Part shown: positions 16,686 through 25,086 of the stretch, piece by piece | Numbering within the stretch: position 1 is the stretch's first letter | Layout: the number at the start of each line of letters is the position of its first letter | Assembly (NCBI GenBank): GCA_021153985.1 | Contig: JAJKJM010000083.1 | Coordinates: 38,037-102,036 of the forward strand | Length of the DNA stretch: 64,000 nt | Direction: 5' to 3' | DNA from: Polaromonas sp. | GTDB taxonomy: Bacteria > Pseudomonadota > Gammaproteobacteria > Burkholderiales > Burkholderiaceae_C | The notes under the pieces: generated by a model | The model's input: the letters and a program-made list of their open reading frames with translations, nothing else | Database searches by the model: none | What the model was told of the DNA's origin: nothing | Position numbers and translations under genes: made by a program

Positions 16686-17629
16686 TGCACCATCCGGTCA
16701 ATACCCTGCCTCCCAATCTGGCGGGCTGGTCAAGTTCGTCAACGGGCGTGGACCATGTGCATGAGCGAGTTGGCGTAGCCGCTGGCCCTGAGATTCTGGT
16801 AACGGCCTTGGTGCACGGCAACGAGTATTCGGGCGCGATCGCGCTGGCCGAGTTGCTCGCCAGCGGCTGGGCGCCGGCCTGCGGCAGGGTCACCCTGGCG
16901 TTTTGCAACGTGGCCGCGTTTGAGCGCTTCAATCCTGCCCAGCCAGATGCTTCCCGCTTTATCGACGAAGACTTCAACCGGCTTTGGGCGGCCGAGGTGC
17001 TTGACGGTCCGCGCCGCAGCGCCGAACTGGACCGCGCGCGGCAGCTGCGGCCTTTTGTCGACCGTGCGTCGCACTTGCTGGACCTGCATTCCATGCATGA
17101 GCCTTGCATGCCTTTGCTGGTGACCGGCACATTGGCGCGCAATATCGCGTTTGCCCAGGCGCTGGGGACCGCGTCGCAGGTGGTGGTGGACGGGGGCCAT
17201 GCCGATGGTGTCCGGATGCGCGACTATGGCGAGTTTGCGGAGGCTGCGGGGAGCCGTATTGCGCTGCTGCTGGAAGCCGGCCAGCACTGGGACCCGCACG
17301 CCGTCGGTGCGGCACGCGATACGCTCATGCGCTTTCTCGTGCTCGCCGGGGCATTGGCCCGCAGCCAGGTTCCTGGCGGCTGGCTGCTGCCGGACCGGCA
17401 GCCTCCCGCGCCGATTGTGGTGACCGATCGTGTGGTGGCAGCCTCCACGGATTTCCGGTTTGTTGATCACTTCACCGGCGGAGAAACCATTGCCAGGGCG
17501 GGAACCGTGATTGCCACGGACGCGGGCCGGGAGATCACCACGCCTTATGACGACTGTGTACTGGTCATGCCCTCGGTGCGGCAACTGCGCCCAGGCGTCA
17601 CCACGGTGCGGCTGGGCCGGCGGGCTTGA
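16685..17629 (+). CDS. Succinylglutamate desuccinylase/aspartoacylase-family zinc deacylase
   Basis: A 314-residue zinc hydrolase of the AstE/AspA branch of M14-like peptidases. Zinc ligands fit His44 and Glu47 in LVHGNEYSG and His135 in LLDLHSMHEP; DFNRLW near residues 96-101 is the family substrate arginine region. The C-terminal third resembles the small beta domain of AstE/AspA proteins (FTGGETIARAGTVIATDAG). No signal peptide is seen, so it is cytoplasmic. Its ATG overlaps the Bug gene stop, so the pair is translationally coupled. The likely reaction is removal of an acyl group from an N-acyl amino acid; the exact substrate is unknown. Confidence 0.85.
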   Translation: MHHPVNTLPPNLAGWSSSSTGVDHVHERVGVAAGPEILVTALVHGNEYSGAIALAELLASGWAPACGRVTLAFCNVAAFERFNPAQPDASRFIDEDFNRLWAAEVLDGPRRSAELDRARQLRPFVDRASHLLDLHSMHEPCMPLLVTGTLARNIAFAQALGTASQVVVDGGHADGVRMRDYGEFAEAAGSRIALLLEAGQHWDPHAVGAARDTLMRFLVLAGALARSQVPGGWLLPDRQPPAPIVVTDRVVAASTDFRFVDHFTGGETIARAGTVIATDAGREITTPYDDCVLVMPSVRQLRPGVTTVRLGRRA

Positions 17630-17653
17630 ACACGGCCCGCTTCGGGGGCGTCG

Positions 17654-18172
17654 TTACAGCGGATGCTCGGTATAAAACTTGCCGCCATGGAACAGCAGCG
17701 GCGCCGCGCCGGTACGGTGGGTGCAGCGCTCTACCTCGCCCACAAAAATCACATGGTCGCCCTCTTCGTAGCGGCTGCGGTTGAAGCATTCAAAGCTGGC
17801 AGCCGCGCCGTCGAGCAGCGGTGCGCCGCTCGCGCCCTCGGTATAGGACACACCCTCCCAGCGGTCTGCGCGGCCGCTGGCAAAACGCTCCGCCAGGTCT
17901 TTCTGGTCGGCCGCGAGAATGTTGATCGCATAGTGTGAGCCGGTGCTGAGCGCGGGCATCGAGCCCGCGGCCTGCGCCAGGCTCCAGAGCACCAGGGGCG
18001 GCTGCAGCGATACCGAATTGAAGGAATTGGCGGTCAGCCCGACCAGCACGCCTGCGGGTGTGCGCGCGGTGACGATGGTGACCCCGGTGGCGAACATCGC
18101 CAGCGACGCCCGGAATTCCCGCTGTGAAAAGCTGGGGCGGCTCGCTTGGCGAGGGATGGCAGGGGTCGGCAT
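17654..18172 (-). CDS. Flavin reductase-domain protein
   Basis: A 172-residue protein of the flavin reductase (HpaC/DIM6-NTAB) family. The FMN-binding start FRASLAMFATGVTIVTA and the loop GLTANSFNSVSLQPPLVL are present, as is YEEGDHVIFVGEVE and a terminal HGGKFYTEHPL. Such proteins reduce FMN or FAD with NAD(P)H for a two-component monooxygenase. No oxygenase partner is adjacent. It is a single gene, convergent with the deacylase and divergent from the M14-type gene. Confidence 0.85.
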   Translation of the reverse strand: MPTPAIPRQASRPSFSQREFRASLAMFATGVTIVTARTPAGVLVGLTANSFNSVSLQPPLVLWSLAQAAGSMPALSTGSHYAINILAADQKDLAERFASGRADRWEGVSYTEGASGAPLLDGAAASFECFNRSRYEEGDHVIFVGEVERCTHRTGAAPLLFHGGKFYTEHPL

Positions 18173-18238
18173 AGAAGGCTAATTTAACTGAAGCGGTCCC
18201 GGCCCACCCGCGGCAGGGTCTAGGCCGTTCTCTTTGCC

Positions 18239-19132
18239 ATGGCGGTTAAACTCGCGGGCATGCCGCTGCCTCGCTCCGTCCACGGATTATTTGCTATCTA
18301 TTTAATAGCTACTAACGCTTATGCCAATTCGCCTTGCGCCGAATATGCCGCAAAACTTCCGAATGTGAAGCGGGACCTGTGCGAAGCGGCCCAGCTGCAA
18401 CCGGCGGGGCCGCGTTCGGTCAACGGGCAGGCGCTTTGGGTGCGCGACATCAAACCGGAAAACGCCACGTTGCGCGTGCTGGTGGTGGGTGCGATCCACG
18501 GTGACGAGTTGTCCTCCGGCGCGGTGGCGCTGCACTGGATCCAGTTCGCGGCGCAGCCTCCGCTGGATGCGCCCCAGGTAATTCACTGGCGCTTTGTGCC
18601 GGTGCTTAACCCCGACGGTGTTCTCGCCCGGCCGCCGCGCCGCGTCAACGCGCGTGGCGTCGATTTGAACCGCAACTTTCCCACGCCCAACTGGGAGCGC
18701 GATGCCAAGGTCTATTGGGAAAAACGCACCGGCAAAGACCCGCGCCGTTTTCCCGGACCCAAGCCGCTGTCCGAACCCGAATCGCGCTTTTTGCATGAGC
18801 AGATGCAAAGCTTCAAGCCCCAGCTCATCGTCAGCATCCATGCGCCGTATGGCGTGCTCGACTTTGACGGGCCGTCTGTTCCGCCCTCCAGGCTGGGGCG
18901 CCTGTATCTTGACCAGGTAGGCATCTTCCCGGGCTCACTGGGCAATTACGGCGGCATCCACAAAGGGGTGCCGGTCGTGACCATCGAGTTGCCCAACTCC
19001 ACCCGCACGCCGCTGGACGCCGAGATGCGCCAGATGTGGCTGGATCTTTTGCGCTGGGTGAACGAGAAGGTGGCGGTGCAGGGCGGCGTTGCCCCAGGCG
19101 TGCCGGCGGCAACATCGCATCGCGCGCCCTGA
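18239..19132 (+). CDS. Exported M14-type zinc carboxypeptidase/amidase (MpaA-like)
   Basis: A 297-residue predicted exported metallopeptidase. Zinc ligands His87 and Glu90 lie in VVGAIHGDELSSG, a later His in LIVSIHAPYG, and the general-base Glu in VVTIELPNS. The order and spacing match murein-peptide-amidase-like M14 proteins. A signal peptide (LFAIYLIATNAYAN) is encoded partly by a dispersed repeat sequence (18292-18321). The ATG at 18260 is an alternative start that would shorten the leader; neither start has a clear ribosome-binding site. It probably trims peptides or amides in the periplasm. Confident family, uncertain substrate. Confidence 0.82.
   Translation: MAVKLAGMPLPRSVHGLFAIYLIATNAYANSPCAEYAAKLPNVKRDLCEAAQLQPAGPRSVNGQALWVRDIKPENATLRVLVVGAIHGDELSSGAVALHWIQFAAQPPLDAPQVIHWRFVPVLNPDGVLARPPRRVNARGVDLNRNFPTPNWERDAKVYWEKRTGKDPRRFPGPKPLSEPESRFLHEQMQSFKPQLIVSIHAPYGVLDFDGPSVPPSRLGRLYLDQVGIFPGSLGNYGGIHKGVPVVTIELPNSTRTPLDAEMRQMWLDLLRWVNEKVAVQGGVAPGVPAATSHRAP
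18292..18321 (+). repeat. Dispersed repeat family B fragment inside a coding region
   Basis: The core TGCTATCTATTTAATAGCTA matches the AT-rich palindromic head of family B (compare 43016-43066, 44915-44974, 52449-52500). Only the head is kept, and it is in frame within the signal peptide of the M14-type gene, encoding the AIYLIATNA hydrophobic core. Confidence 0.5.
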
Positions 19133-19167
19133 CCTGCGGCCAAGCCGGGCCGGAGCGTTAGCGCTCT

Positions 19168-19464
19168 TTAGAGTTTTTTGTAGGCGCGGTCCATCTCCAC
19201 GCTTTTGCTGGTGTCTTTCACGCCGCGCTTCACATCCTGGCCTGCTTGCTCAACAACGGGGTTGGGCTTGCTGTTGGTCATGTCGACGGCCTGGTCGCGA
19301 TCATGCGGCAATTCCAGGCTGGCTTCGACGGCACCGTCCTTCATCGTGTCCTGCTGCCCTGGCCGGGAGCGCTGCACGCGCGGTTCTTTGGCCGGCATGC
19401 CTTTGCCGGCTGGAGGGGAGGCCGCTTGCGTGGTGTTGTTCAGGGATGTGTTTTTCCGGGTCAT
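19168..19464 (-). CDS. Small hydrophilic hypothetical protein
   Basis: A 98-residue strongly polar protein without signal or membrane segment. It is rich in Lys, Asp, Gln and Ser and likely disordered. Notable is the C-terminal run VVEQAGQDVKRGVKDTSKSVEMDRAYKKL, which could form an amphipathic helix. I take the ATG at 19464 (a GTG lies two codons upstream). No family is recognised. It is a lone gene between the M14-type gene and the MFS gene. Confidence 0.55.
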   Translation of the reverse strand: MTRKNTSLNNTTQAASPPAGKGMPAKEPRVQRSRPGQQDTMKDGAVEASLELPHDRDQAVDMTNSKPNPVVEQAGQDVKRGVKDTSKSVEMDRAYKKL

Positions 19465-19530
19465 GCGCACACTCTGCGCTTGCTGCCGGCGGGCCCCTGT
19501 CAGCCCGTCAACGCAGGGCCTGTAGGAAAT

Positions 19531-20712
19531 TCACCTGCCTTGCGGCGCGGGCGCTTGCCGCCACGAAGCGGCCGCGCCCATGAGCAGCAGGGCAGGGCCC
19601 AGCCAAAGCCCGGCGTTCAGAGAACCGGTGTGGTCGGTGATCCAGCCGGCCAGCAGCGGCCCGATCGATTGGCCCAGTGAAAAGCTGGCCGTCAGCAAGG
19701 CCAGGCCCCAGGTGAGCGACGAGGCAGACAGCAGGCGCTGGGCCACCACGCTTACGGCAGCCGGCCCAGCCATGAAGCTGGCACCAAAGATCAGCGCAGA
19801 GACGATGACCGCCCAAGGCTCGGGCCAAATCAGCGCGGGCACTGTGCCCACGGCCACCATGAGGCAAACCAGTGCGAAGCCACGCCCTGTTTTCAGGCGG
19901 CTCAGCAGCCGCCCCCACAGCGGGCTGGCCAGCAGCGACGCGCCGCCAATCAGCGCAAAGAAAGCCATGGTCAACCCGGCGCCAAAACCCAGACGCTGCA
20001 GCAGCGCAATCATGAAGGTCATGTAGCCGACATAGCCCGCGCCGTAAAACAGGTTGGCCAGCAGGCTGGGGCCGATGGCCCGGCCCACCGGCGTGGCGGT
20101 TGCTGTGGGGCGGCCAGGCGACTGCCTGATGCACTGGCGCGCCGCCAGCCATGCCAGCGCGGAGGCCGCGGGAGAGCCCAAGCCCATTAACAACCAGGCC
20201 AGCCGCCAACTGGGCCCTGCGCCGTCCGCATGGGCCAGCGGAATGAGGGTTCCGGCCAGGACCACGCCCAGGCCTGAGCCCGCAAAGTAAATTGACAACG
20301 CGGTGGCCGCGCGGCCTGGCATGGCGCTGGCTGCCAGCGCGCTGCCCAGCACGAACGCCACGGCCGTCGCGAGCCCCCCGATAGCGCGCACGCTCAGCAA
20401 CAACGCAAAGCTCGAAGGCCATGCGGTAGCCATCAACGCGAGTGCGCTGGCCACCATGGCCGCCGTAAAGACTTTAAGCCGGCCGAAACGCGCGCCCAGC
20501 CAGGCGGCCAGCAATGCGCCGGCAAGGTAGCCGATGGCATTGCTGGTGTTGAGTGCGCCGGCTTCAGCAAAGCTCCAGTTGAATTCAGCCTGCATGGGCG
20601 GCAGCAGCAGGGCGTAGGCAAAGCGCGTAAAGCCGAGCGCCACCAGTGGCGAGAGCGCCAGGCCCAGCGCCGCGCCCAGGCCCGGCCAGCGGCGGGGAGC
20701 ATCTGCAGGCAT
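19531..20712 (-). CDS. MFS transporter, YbfB/YjiJ-like
   Basis: A 393-residue inner-membrane transporter with about twelve hydrophobic helices. The first loop LGARFGRLKVFTAAM is the MFS motif A, and the N-terminal LGFTRFAYALLLPPMQAEFNWSFAEAGALNTSNAIGYLAGA is characteristic of the YbfB/YjiJ branch. The start at 20712 is the ATG closest to that segment; longer frames read into the GntR gene. It lies 7 bp after the GntR gene on the same strand, so both are probably one transcript. It may move the island's substrate or product. Confidence 0.85.
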   Translation of the reverse strand: MPADAPRRWPGLGAALGLALSPLVALGFTRFAYALLLPPMQAEFNWSFAEAGALNTSNAIGYLAGALLAAWLGARFGRLKVFTAAMVASALALMATAWPSSFALLLSVRAIGGLATAVAFVLGSALAASAMPGRAATALSIYFAGSGLGVVLAGTLIPLAHADGAGPSWRLAWLLMGLGSPAASALAWLAARQCIRQSPGRPTATATPVGRAIGPSLLANLFYGAGYVGYMTFMIALLQRLGFGAGLTMAFFALIGGASLLASPLWGRLLSRLKTGRGFALVCLMVAVGTVPALIWPEPWAVIVSALIFGASFMAGPAAVSVVAQRLLSASSLTWGLALLTASFSLGQSIGPLLAGWITDHTGSLNAGLWLGPALLLMGAAASWRQAPAPQGR

Positions 20713-20719
20713 GGAAAAC

Positions 20720-21460
20720 TCAGGCGGGCCGCGTAAACAGCGCGACGAGGTCGATCTCGGGCGCGTTGGTGTCGCGTTGCAGCTTGACCTCGGCGCCGTG
20801 CAGGTGCGCACTCATCAGCGTGCAGGCGCGTTCGCTGTCGCCGGTTTCAAGCGCGGTGAGGATGTCGTTGTGCTCGTCGAAGGAGCACACGTTGTGGCCC
20901 AGCGAGTCATACAGCGCAATCATCAGGGTGGTTCGCGCGATCAGGCTGCGCAGGATGTCTTCGAGCTCGGTGTTGCCCAGCAGGCGCGCCACCTGCAGGT
21001 GGTATTCGCCCGACAGGCGCACCCACTTGGACCACTCGCCGGCGCTGTAGGCCGCGTGTTCCTGCTCGACCAGCTTGCGCACGGCCGCCAGTGATTCCGG
21101 CGAGGCCTTCTTGCCGAGGGCGCGAATGATGCCGTTCTCGATTAGCTGGCGGGCCTCGAAAACCTGGCGCATTTCTTCCGGGCCGGGCTGCGCAATGATC
21201 GCGCCCTTGTTGTGCTGCAGCTCGATGACCTTGTCGCCCGCCAGGCGCACGAACACGCGGCGCAGCAGCGAGCGGTTGACGCCGAAGGCCTCGCACAGAC
21301 GCGTCTCCACCAGCCGCGTGCCCGGCGGCAGGCGGTGCGACAGCACGGCCTCCACGATGGCGTGGCGCACGCGGTTTTCCTCGGCCAGCTCATTGAGCGA
21401 GGCTTCGGAAGGGGCGTCCTGGGGAGGGGCAGCGGTTGGATTTTTTCGGGGTCGGGCCAT
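20720..21460 (-). CDS. GntR-family regulator with FCD domain
   Basis: A 246-residue regulator. The N-terminal winged HTH covers about 28-95 (AIVEAVLSHRLPPGTRLVETRLCEAFGVNRSLLRRVFVRLAGDKVIEL) and an FCD ligand domain follows (EARQLIENGIIRAL; later DEHNDILTALETGDSERA). FCD proteins usually sense carboxylic or amino acids, often with a metal. It diverges from the racemase-ABC-amidohydrolase operon; two ATTGTGACAAT dyads occupy the 170-bp gap and its left border. Likely the local repressor of the island. Confidence 0.86.
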   Translation of the reverse strand: MARPRKNPTAAPPQDAPSEASLNELAEENRVRHAIVEAVLSHRLPPGTRLVETRLCEAFGVNRSLLRRVFVRLAGDKVIELQHNKGAIIAQPGPEEMRQVFEARQLIENGIIRALGKKASPESLAAVRKLVEQEHAAYSAGEWSKWVRLSGEYHLQVARLLGNTELEDILRSLIARTTLMIALYDSLGHNVCSFDEHNDILTALETGDSERACTLMSAHLHGAEVKLQRDTNAPEIDLVALFTRPA

Positions 21461-21527
21461 GGCAATTTATGAAAACCAGGCTAGATGGTGCCACAAAATT
21501 TTCTTGACGGTCACCATTTATTCAATT

Positions 21528-21538
21528 ATTGTGACAAT
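21528..21538. promoter_or_regulatory. Candidate GntR operator, copy 1 (ATTGTGACAAT)
   Basis: The dyad ATTGT-G-ACAAT lies in the AT-rich GntR/racemase intergenic region. An identical copy is at 21628-21638, exactly 100 bp away. A related GGTCACC half lies nearby at about 21509-21515. Confidence 0.5.
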
Positions 21539-21627
21539 CATTAAATTAAATGTAGCAATAAATCTCAAGCCAAATCCCTGAAACAACCTGAGATCCCTCT
21601 AATGGTGCAGAGATAAAGGGGAGGCAA

Positions 21628-21638
21628 ATTGTGACAAT
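21628..21638. promoter_or_regulatory. Candidate GntR operator, copy 2, overlapping the racemase start codon
   Basis: A second perfect ATTGTGACAAT. It contains the GTG start codon of the racemase gene (21631). A GGGGAGG ribosome-binding site directly precedes it, so binding here could block both transcription and reading of the first codons. Confidence 0.5.
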
Positions 21639-22386
21639 CCGAGAAAAAATGCGAATCCAGCTGATCAATCCCAACACCACAACCGCCATGACCGAGAAGA
21701 TGGCGGTGGCCGCCCGTGAGGTCGCAGCTGCCGGAACGCACATCCTGGCCGTACAGTCCGCCACCGGCCCGGCGTCCATTGAAAGCGCCACCGACGAAGC
21801 CATGGCCTTGCCCGGCCTGCTGGCGCAAATCCGCGCCGGCGAGGCGGCCGGGGTGGACGCCCATGTGATCGCCTGCTTCGGCGACCCGGGCTTGCGCGCC
21901 GCGCGCGAAACGGCCAACGCGCCGGTGATCGGCATTGCCGAAGCCGCCATGCAGATGGCCTGCCTGGTGTCCGCCTCTTTCAGCGTGGTCACCACGCTGG
22001 CGCGCACTGTGCCCACCGCGCACCGCCTGCTTGAGGACTACGGCATGAAGTCGCGCTGCCGCCGGGTGCGTGCCACCGGCATCGCCGTGCTGGAGCTGGA
22101 GGCGCAGACCAGCGATTTGCTGCGGCAAAAAATCGGCGACGAATGCCGGCGCGCCCTGGCCGAAGACGGCGTGGGCGCCATCGTGCTGGGCTGCGCCGGC
22201 ATGGCCGACCTGTGCACTGAACTGACGGAACAGCTGGGCGTGCCTGTCATTGACGGCGTGACCGCGGCCGTGAAGCTGGCTGAAGCACTCGCCGCACTCC
22301 AGATACGCACCAGCAAGCGCGGCGACTACGCGTTGCCTTCCATCAAACCCTATGCCGGCGTGATGGCGCAATTTGCGCCGGCCTGA
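21631..22386 (+). CDS. Asp/Glu/hydantoin racemase-family protein
   Basis: A 251-residue cofactor-independent racemase. The two active-site cysteines are Cys82 (HVIACFGDPGL) and Cys188 (IVLGCAGM); the N-terminus has the typical IQLINPNTTTAM. I choose GTG 21631 because a GGGGAGG site lies 7-8 bp upstream; the ATG at 21649 has no good site. It racemises a hydantoin or amino-acid-like compound. Being first in an operon with a dipeptide-type importer and two amidohydrolases, it probably prepares the right stereoisomer of a cyclic amide for ring opening (inference). Confidence 0.85.
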   Translation: MTIREKMRIQLINPNTTTAMTEKMAVAAREVAAAGTHILAVQSATGPASIESATDEAMALPGLLAQIRAGEAAGVDAHVIACFGDPGLRAARETANAPVIGIAEAAMQMACLVSASFSVVTTLARTVPTAHRLLEDYGMKSRCRRVRATGIAVLELEAQTSDLLRQKIGDECRRALAEDGVGAIVLGCAGMADLCTELTEQLGVPVIDGVTAAVKLAEALAALQIRTSKRGDYALPSIKPYAGVMAQFAPA

Positions 22387-22460
22387 GTTTTCTTTACCTT
22401 CCGTTCCCTTCCGTTCAACAGCACTTCCTTACTTCAACACCAACCCAGAAGGACTCCGCG

Positions 22461-24047
22461 ATGAAGCTCTCCTCACTCAAACGCACGGCCATGGGCCTTG
22501 CCGCCTGCGCGCTCATGTCGGCCGCGGGCGCCGCGACCTTCACCTGGTCTTCCAACCTGGATGCGCTGTCCATGGACCCGCATTCGACCAATAACAGCTT
22601 TACCAACGCGTTTGTCAGCAACATCTATGAATCGCTGGTGCGCTTTAACGACAAGCTGCAGATAGAGCCCGCGCTGGCCACCTCCTGGAAGGTCGTCAGC
22701 CCCACCGTCTGGCGCTACACCCTGCGCCAGGGCGTGAAGTTCCACAACGGCGAGACTTTTGACGCCGACGACGTGGTGTTCTCCTGGCAGCGCGTCAATA
22801 CGCCGGGCTCGCTGGTCAAGGGCAACCTCAGCGACCTGAAAGACGTGCGCAAGGTCGACGCCTACACGGTCGATGTGGAAACCCACTCGCCGCTGCCCAC
22901 GCTGAACAACGAAATGGTGCAGCTGCTGATCATGGACAAAGGCTGGTCCGAACAGAACCGCGCTACAGAGGCCAGCGACCTGGGCCGGCAAAAAGAAAAC
23001 TTCGCCAACCGCAACGCCAACGGCACCGGCCCCTTCAAGCTGGTAGGGCGCGAAGTTGACACCCGCACCACGCTGGCGGCCAACACCGGCTGGTGGGACA
23101 AGCCCAAACACAACCTGACCGAGGTGTTGTTCACGCCCATCAAATCGGACGCGACCCGCACGTCGTCGTTGATCAGCGGCGGCATCGACGCCTCCATCAG
23201 CGTGCCGCTGCAGGATGTGCCGCGCCTCAAGTCCATCTCCACGCTGGAGGTGGTGCAGGGCCCCGAGCTGCGCACCATCTTCATGGGTATGGACCAGAGC
23301 CGCGACGAGCTGCTGTACAGCGATGTCAAAGGCAAGAACCCCTTCAAGGACCTGCGCGTTCGCCAGGCGCTCTACCAGGCCATCGACGTGGAGGCGCTCA
23401 AGCGCTCTGTCATGCGCGGTGCCTCCTGGCCGGCCGGCAACCTGTTGTCGCCCTACCTCAACGGCTCGCCCGTGAGCCTCAACAAACGCCTGCTGCCTTT
23501 CAACCCCGAGGCCTCCAAAGCGCTGCTCAAGGAAGCTGGCTACCCCAATGGTTTCACCGTGGGCATGCAGTGCCCCAATGACCGCTATGTCTACGACGAG
23601 GCCCTGTGCCTGGCGATGTCGTCCATGCTCGCCAAGGTCGGCATCAAGACCAATCTGATGATCGAGCCCACCGTCAAGTGGAGCGTGCGCCTGAACTCGA
23701 ACGACGTGTCGCTCTACATGGTCGGCCATGCCGGCTTGCCCATGGCCGACGTCTACGGCCTGCTCAAGGATGTGGTCGCGACGCGCACGGGCAAGGAAGG
23801 CTCACTCAACGCAGGCAAATACTCCAACCCGAAATTCGACGCCTACCTGCCGCAGATCGCCAGCGAGATCGACCCGGCCAAACGGGCCAAACTGATTGAA
23901 GAGGCCGTCACCATTGAGCGCAACGACGTCTCCCACATCCCGCTGCACCAGCAGCCCGTGACCTGGGCCGCGCGCAAAGGCATCTCGCTGTCGCAGGCGC
24001 CTGACAACCAGATGCGCCTGTGGCTGGTGCAGGTGCACGGCAAGTGA
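22461..24047 (+). CDS. Dipeptide-type ABC transporter substrate-binding protein (family 5)
   Basis: A 528-residue periplasmic binding protein of the DppA/OppA class. A signal peptide ends near AGAA (residue 22). Motifs are FTWSSNLDALSMDPHSTNN, ESLVRFNDKLQIEPALATSWKVVSPTVWRYTLRQGVKFHNGETFDADDVVFSW, and the C-terminal YMVGHAGLPMADVYGLLKDV region. An AGAAGGAC site precedes the ATG. It heads the transporter part of the operon; both permeases and both ATPases follow. Confidence 0.9.
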   Translation: MKLSSLKRTAMGLAACALMSAAGAATFTWSSNLDALSMDPHSTNNSFTNAFVSNIYESLVRFNDKLQIEPALATSWKVVSPTVWRYTLRQGVKFHNGETFDADDVVFSWQRVNTPGSLVKGNLSDLKDVRKVDAYTVDVETHSPLPTLNNEMVQLLIMDKGWSEQNRATEASDLGRQKENFANRNANGTGPFKLVGREVDTRTTLAANTGWWDKPKHNLTEVLFTPIKSDATRTSSLISGGIDASISVPLQDVPRLKSISTLEVVQGPELRTIFMGMDQSRDELLYSDVKGKNPFKDLRVRQALYQAIDVEALKRSVMRGASWPAGNLLSPYLNGSPVSLNKRLLPFNPEASKALLKEAGYPNGFTVGMQCPNDRYVYDEALCLAMSSMLAKVGIKTNLMIEPTVKWSVRLNSNDVSLYMVGHAGLPMADVYGLLKDVVATRTGKEGSLNAGKYSNPKFDAYLPQIASEIDPAKRAKLIEEAVTIERNDVSHIPLHQQPVTWAARKGISLSQAPDNQMRLWLVQVHGK

Positions 24048-24105
24048 TGCGGCAGGGCGGTGTGATGTCAAACCAGATGCATGCCGCCCGCCCACTGGAG
24101 CAATC

Positions 24106-25077
24106 ATGATGCTGCGCTTTCTTTTGGGACGCCTGGCCAATGCGGCCGTGGTCATGGTGCTGGTGTCCATGCTGTCGTTTTCCCTCTTCAACTTCATCGG
24201 TGACCCTGTGAGCAACCTGGTCGGGGAAAACGCGACGGTGAATGAGCGTGACGCCATGCGCCACGCGCTGGGGCTGGACCAGCCGCTGCCGCTGCAATAC
24301 CTCAAGTTCGTCGGCCGCGCGGTGCAGGGCGAGTTCGGCGTGTCCTACCGCAACATCGAGCCAGTGTCGCGCGTGATCGCCAGCCGGCTGCCCGCCACGC
24401 TGGAGCTCAGCCTGGTCGCAGCCGTGCTGGCCCTGGGCGTGGGCATCCCGATGGGGGTGTATGCGGGACTCAAACCGCGCTCCTTGCTGACGCGTGGCCT
24501 CCAGGTGCTCTCGCTGGTCGGCATCTCGGTGCCGTCCTTTGTCACCGGCATCATCCTGATCCTGATCTTTTCGATCTACCTGAACTGGCTGCCATCTTTC
24601 GGCCGCGGCGACACCGTCATGCTGGGCGCGTGGAGCACCGGCTTCCTGTCGGCCAGCGGCTGGAAGTCCTTGCTGATGCCGGCCGTTACGCTGGCGCTGT
24701 TCCAGCTCACGCTCTTCATGCGCCTGACGCGCACACAGATGATGGAAGTGCTGCGCAGCGAGTACATCAAGTTTGCGCGGGCCCGCGGCCTGCGTGAGCG
24801 CTCTATCAACTACCGCCATGCGCTGCGCAACACGCTGATCCCCATCATCACCGTCGCGGGCCTGCAGCTGGGCTCGATGATCGCGTTTTCCATCATCACC
24901 GAGACCGTGTTCCAGTGGCCCGGCCTGGGCCTGCTGATCATCCAGGCGATCAGCTTCGGCGACGTGCCGGTGATTGCCGCCTACCTGTTGCTGATCGCCT
25001 TGCTCTTCGTGGTGATCAACACGGTGGTCGATCTTCTGTATTTCGCGGTAGACCCGCGCCTGCGCGCACAGCGCTAA
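24106..25077 (+). CDS. Dipeptide-type ABC transporter permease (DppB-like)
   Basis: A 323-residue inner-membrane permease with about six hydrophobic spans. The family EAA loop is in RTQMMEVLRSEYIKFARARGLRERSINYRHALRNTLIPIITVAGLQLG. The N-terminal LLGRLANAAVVMVLVSMLSFSLF is typical DppB. It is 58 bp after the binding-protein gene and 9 bp before the second permease. Confidence 0.9.
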   Translation: MMLRFLLGRLANAAVVMVLVSMLSFSLFNFIGDPVSNLVGENATVNERDAMRHALGLDQPLPLQYLKFVGRAVQGEFGVSYRNIEPVSRVIASRLPATLELSLVAAVLALGVGIPMGVYAGLKPRSLLTRGLQVLSLVGISVPSFVTGIILILIFSIYLNWLPSFGRGDTVMLGAWSTGFLSASGWKSLLMPAVTLALFQLTLFMRLTRTQMMEVLRSEYIKFARARGLRERSINYRHALRNTLIPIITVAGLQLGSMIAFSIITETVFQWPGLGLLIIQAISFGDVPVIAAYLLLIALLFVVINTVVDLLYFAVDPRLRAQR

Positions 25078-25086
25078 GGAACCGGC

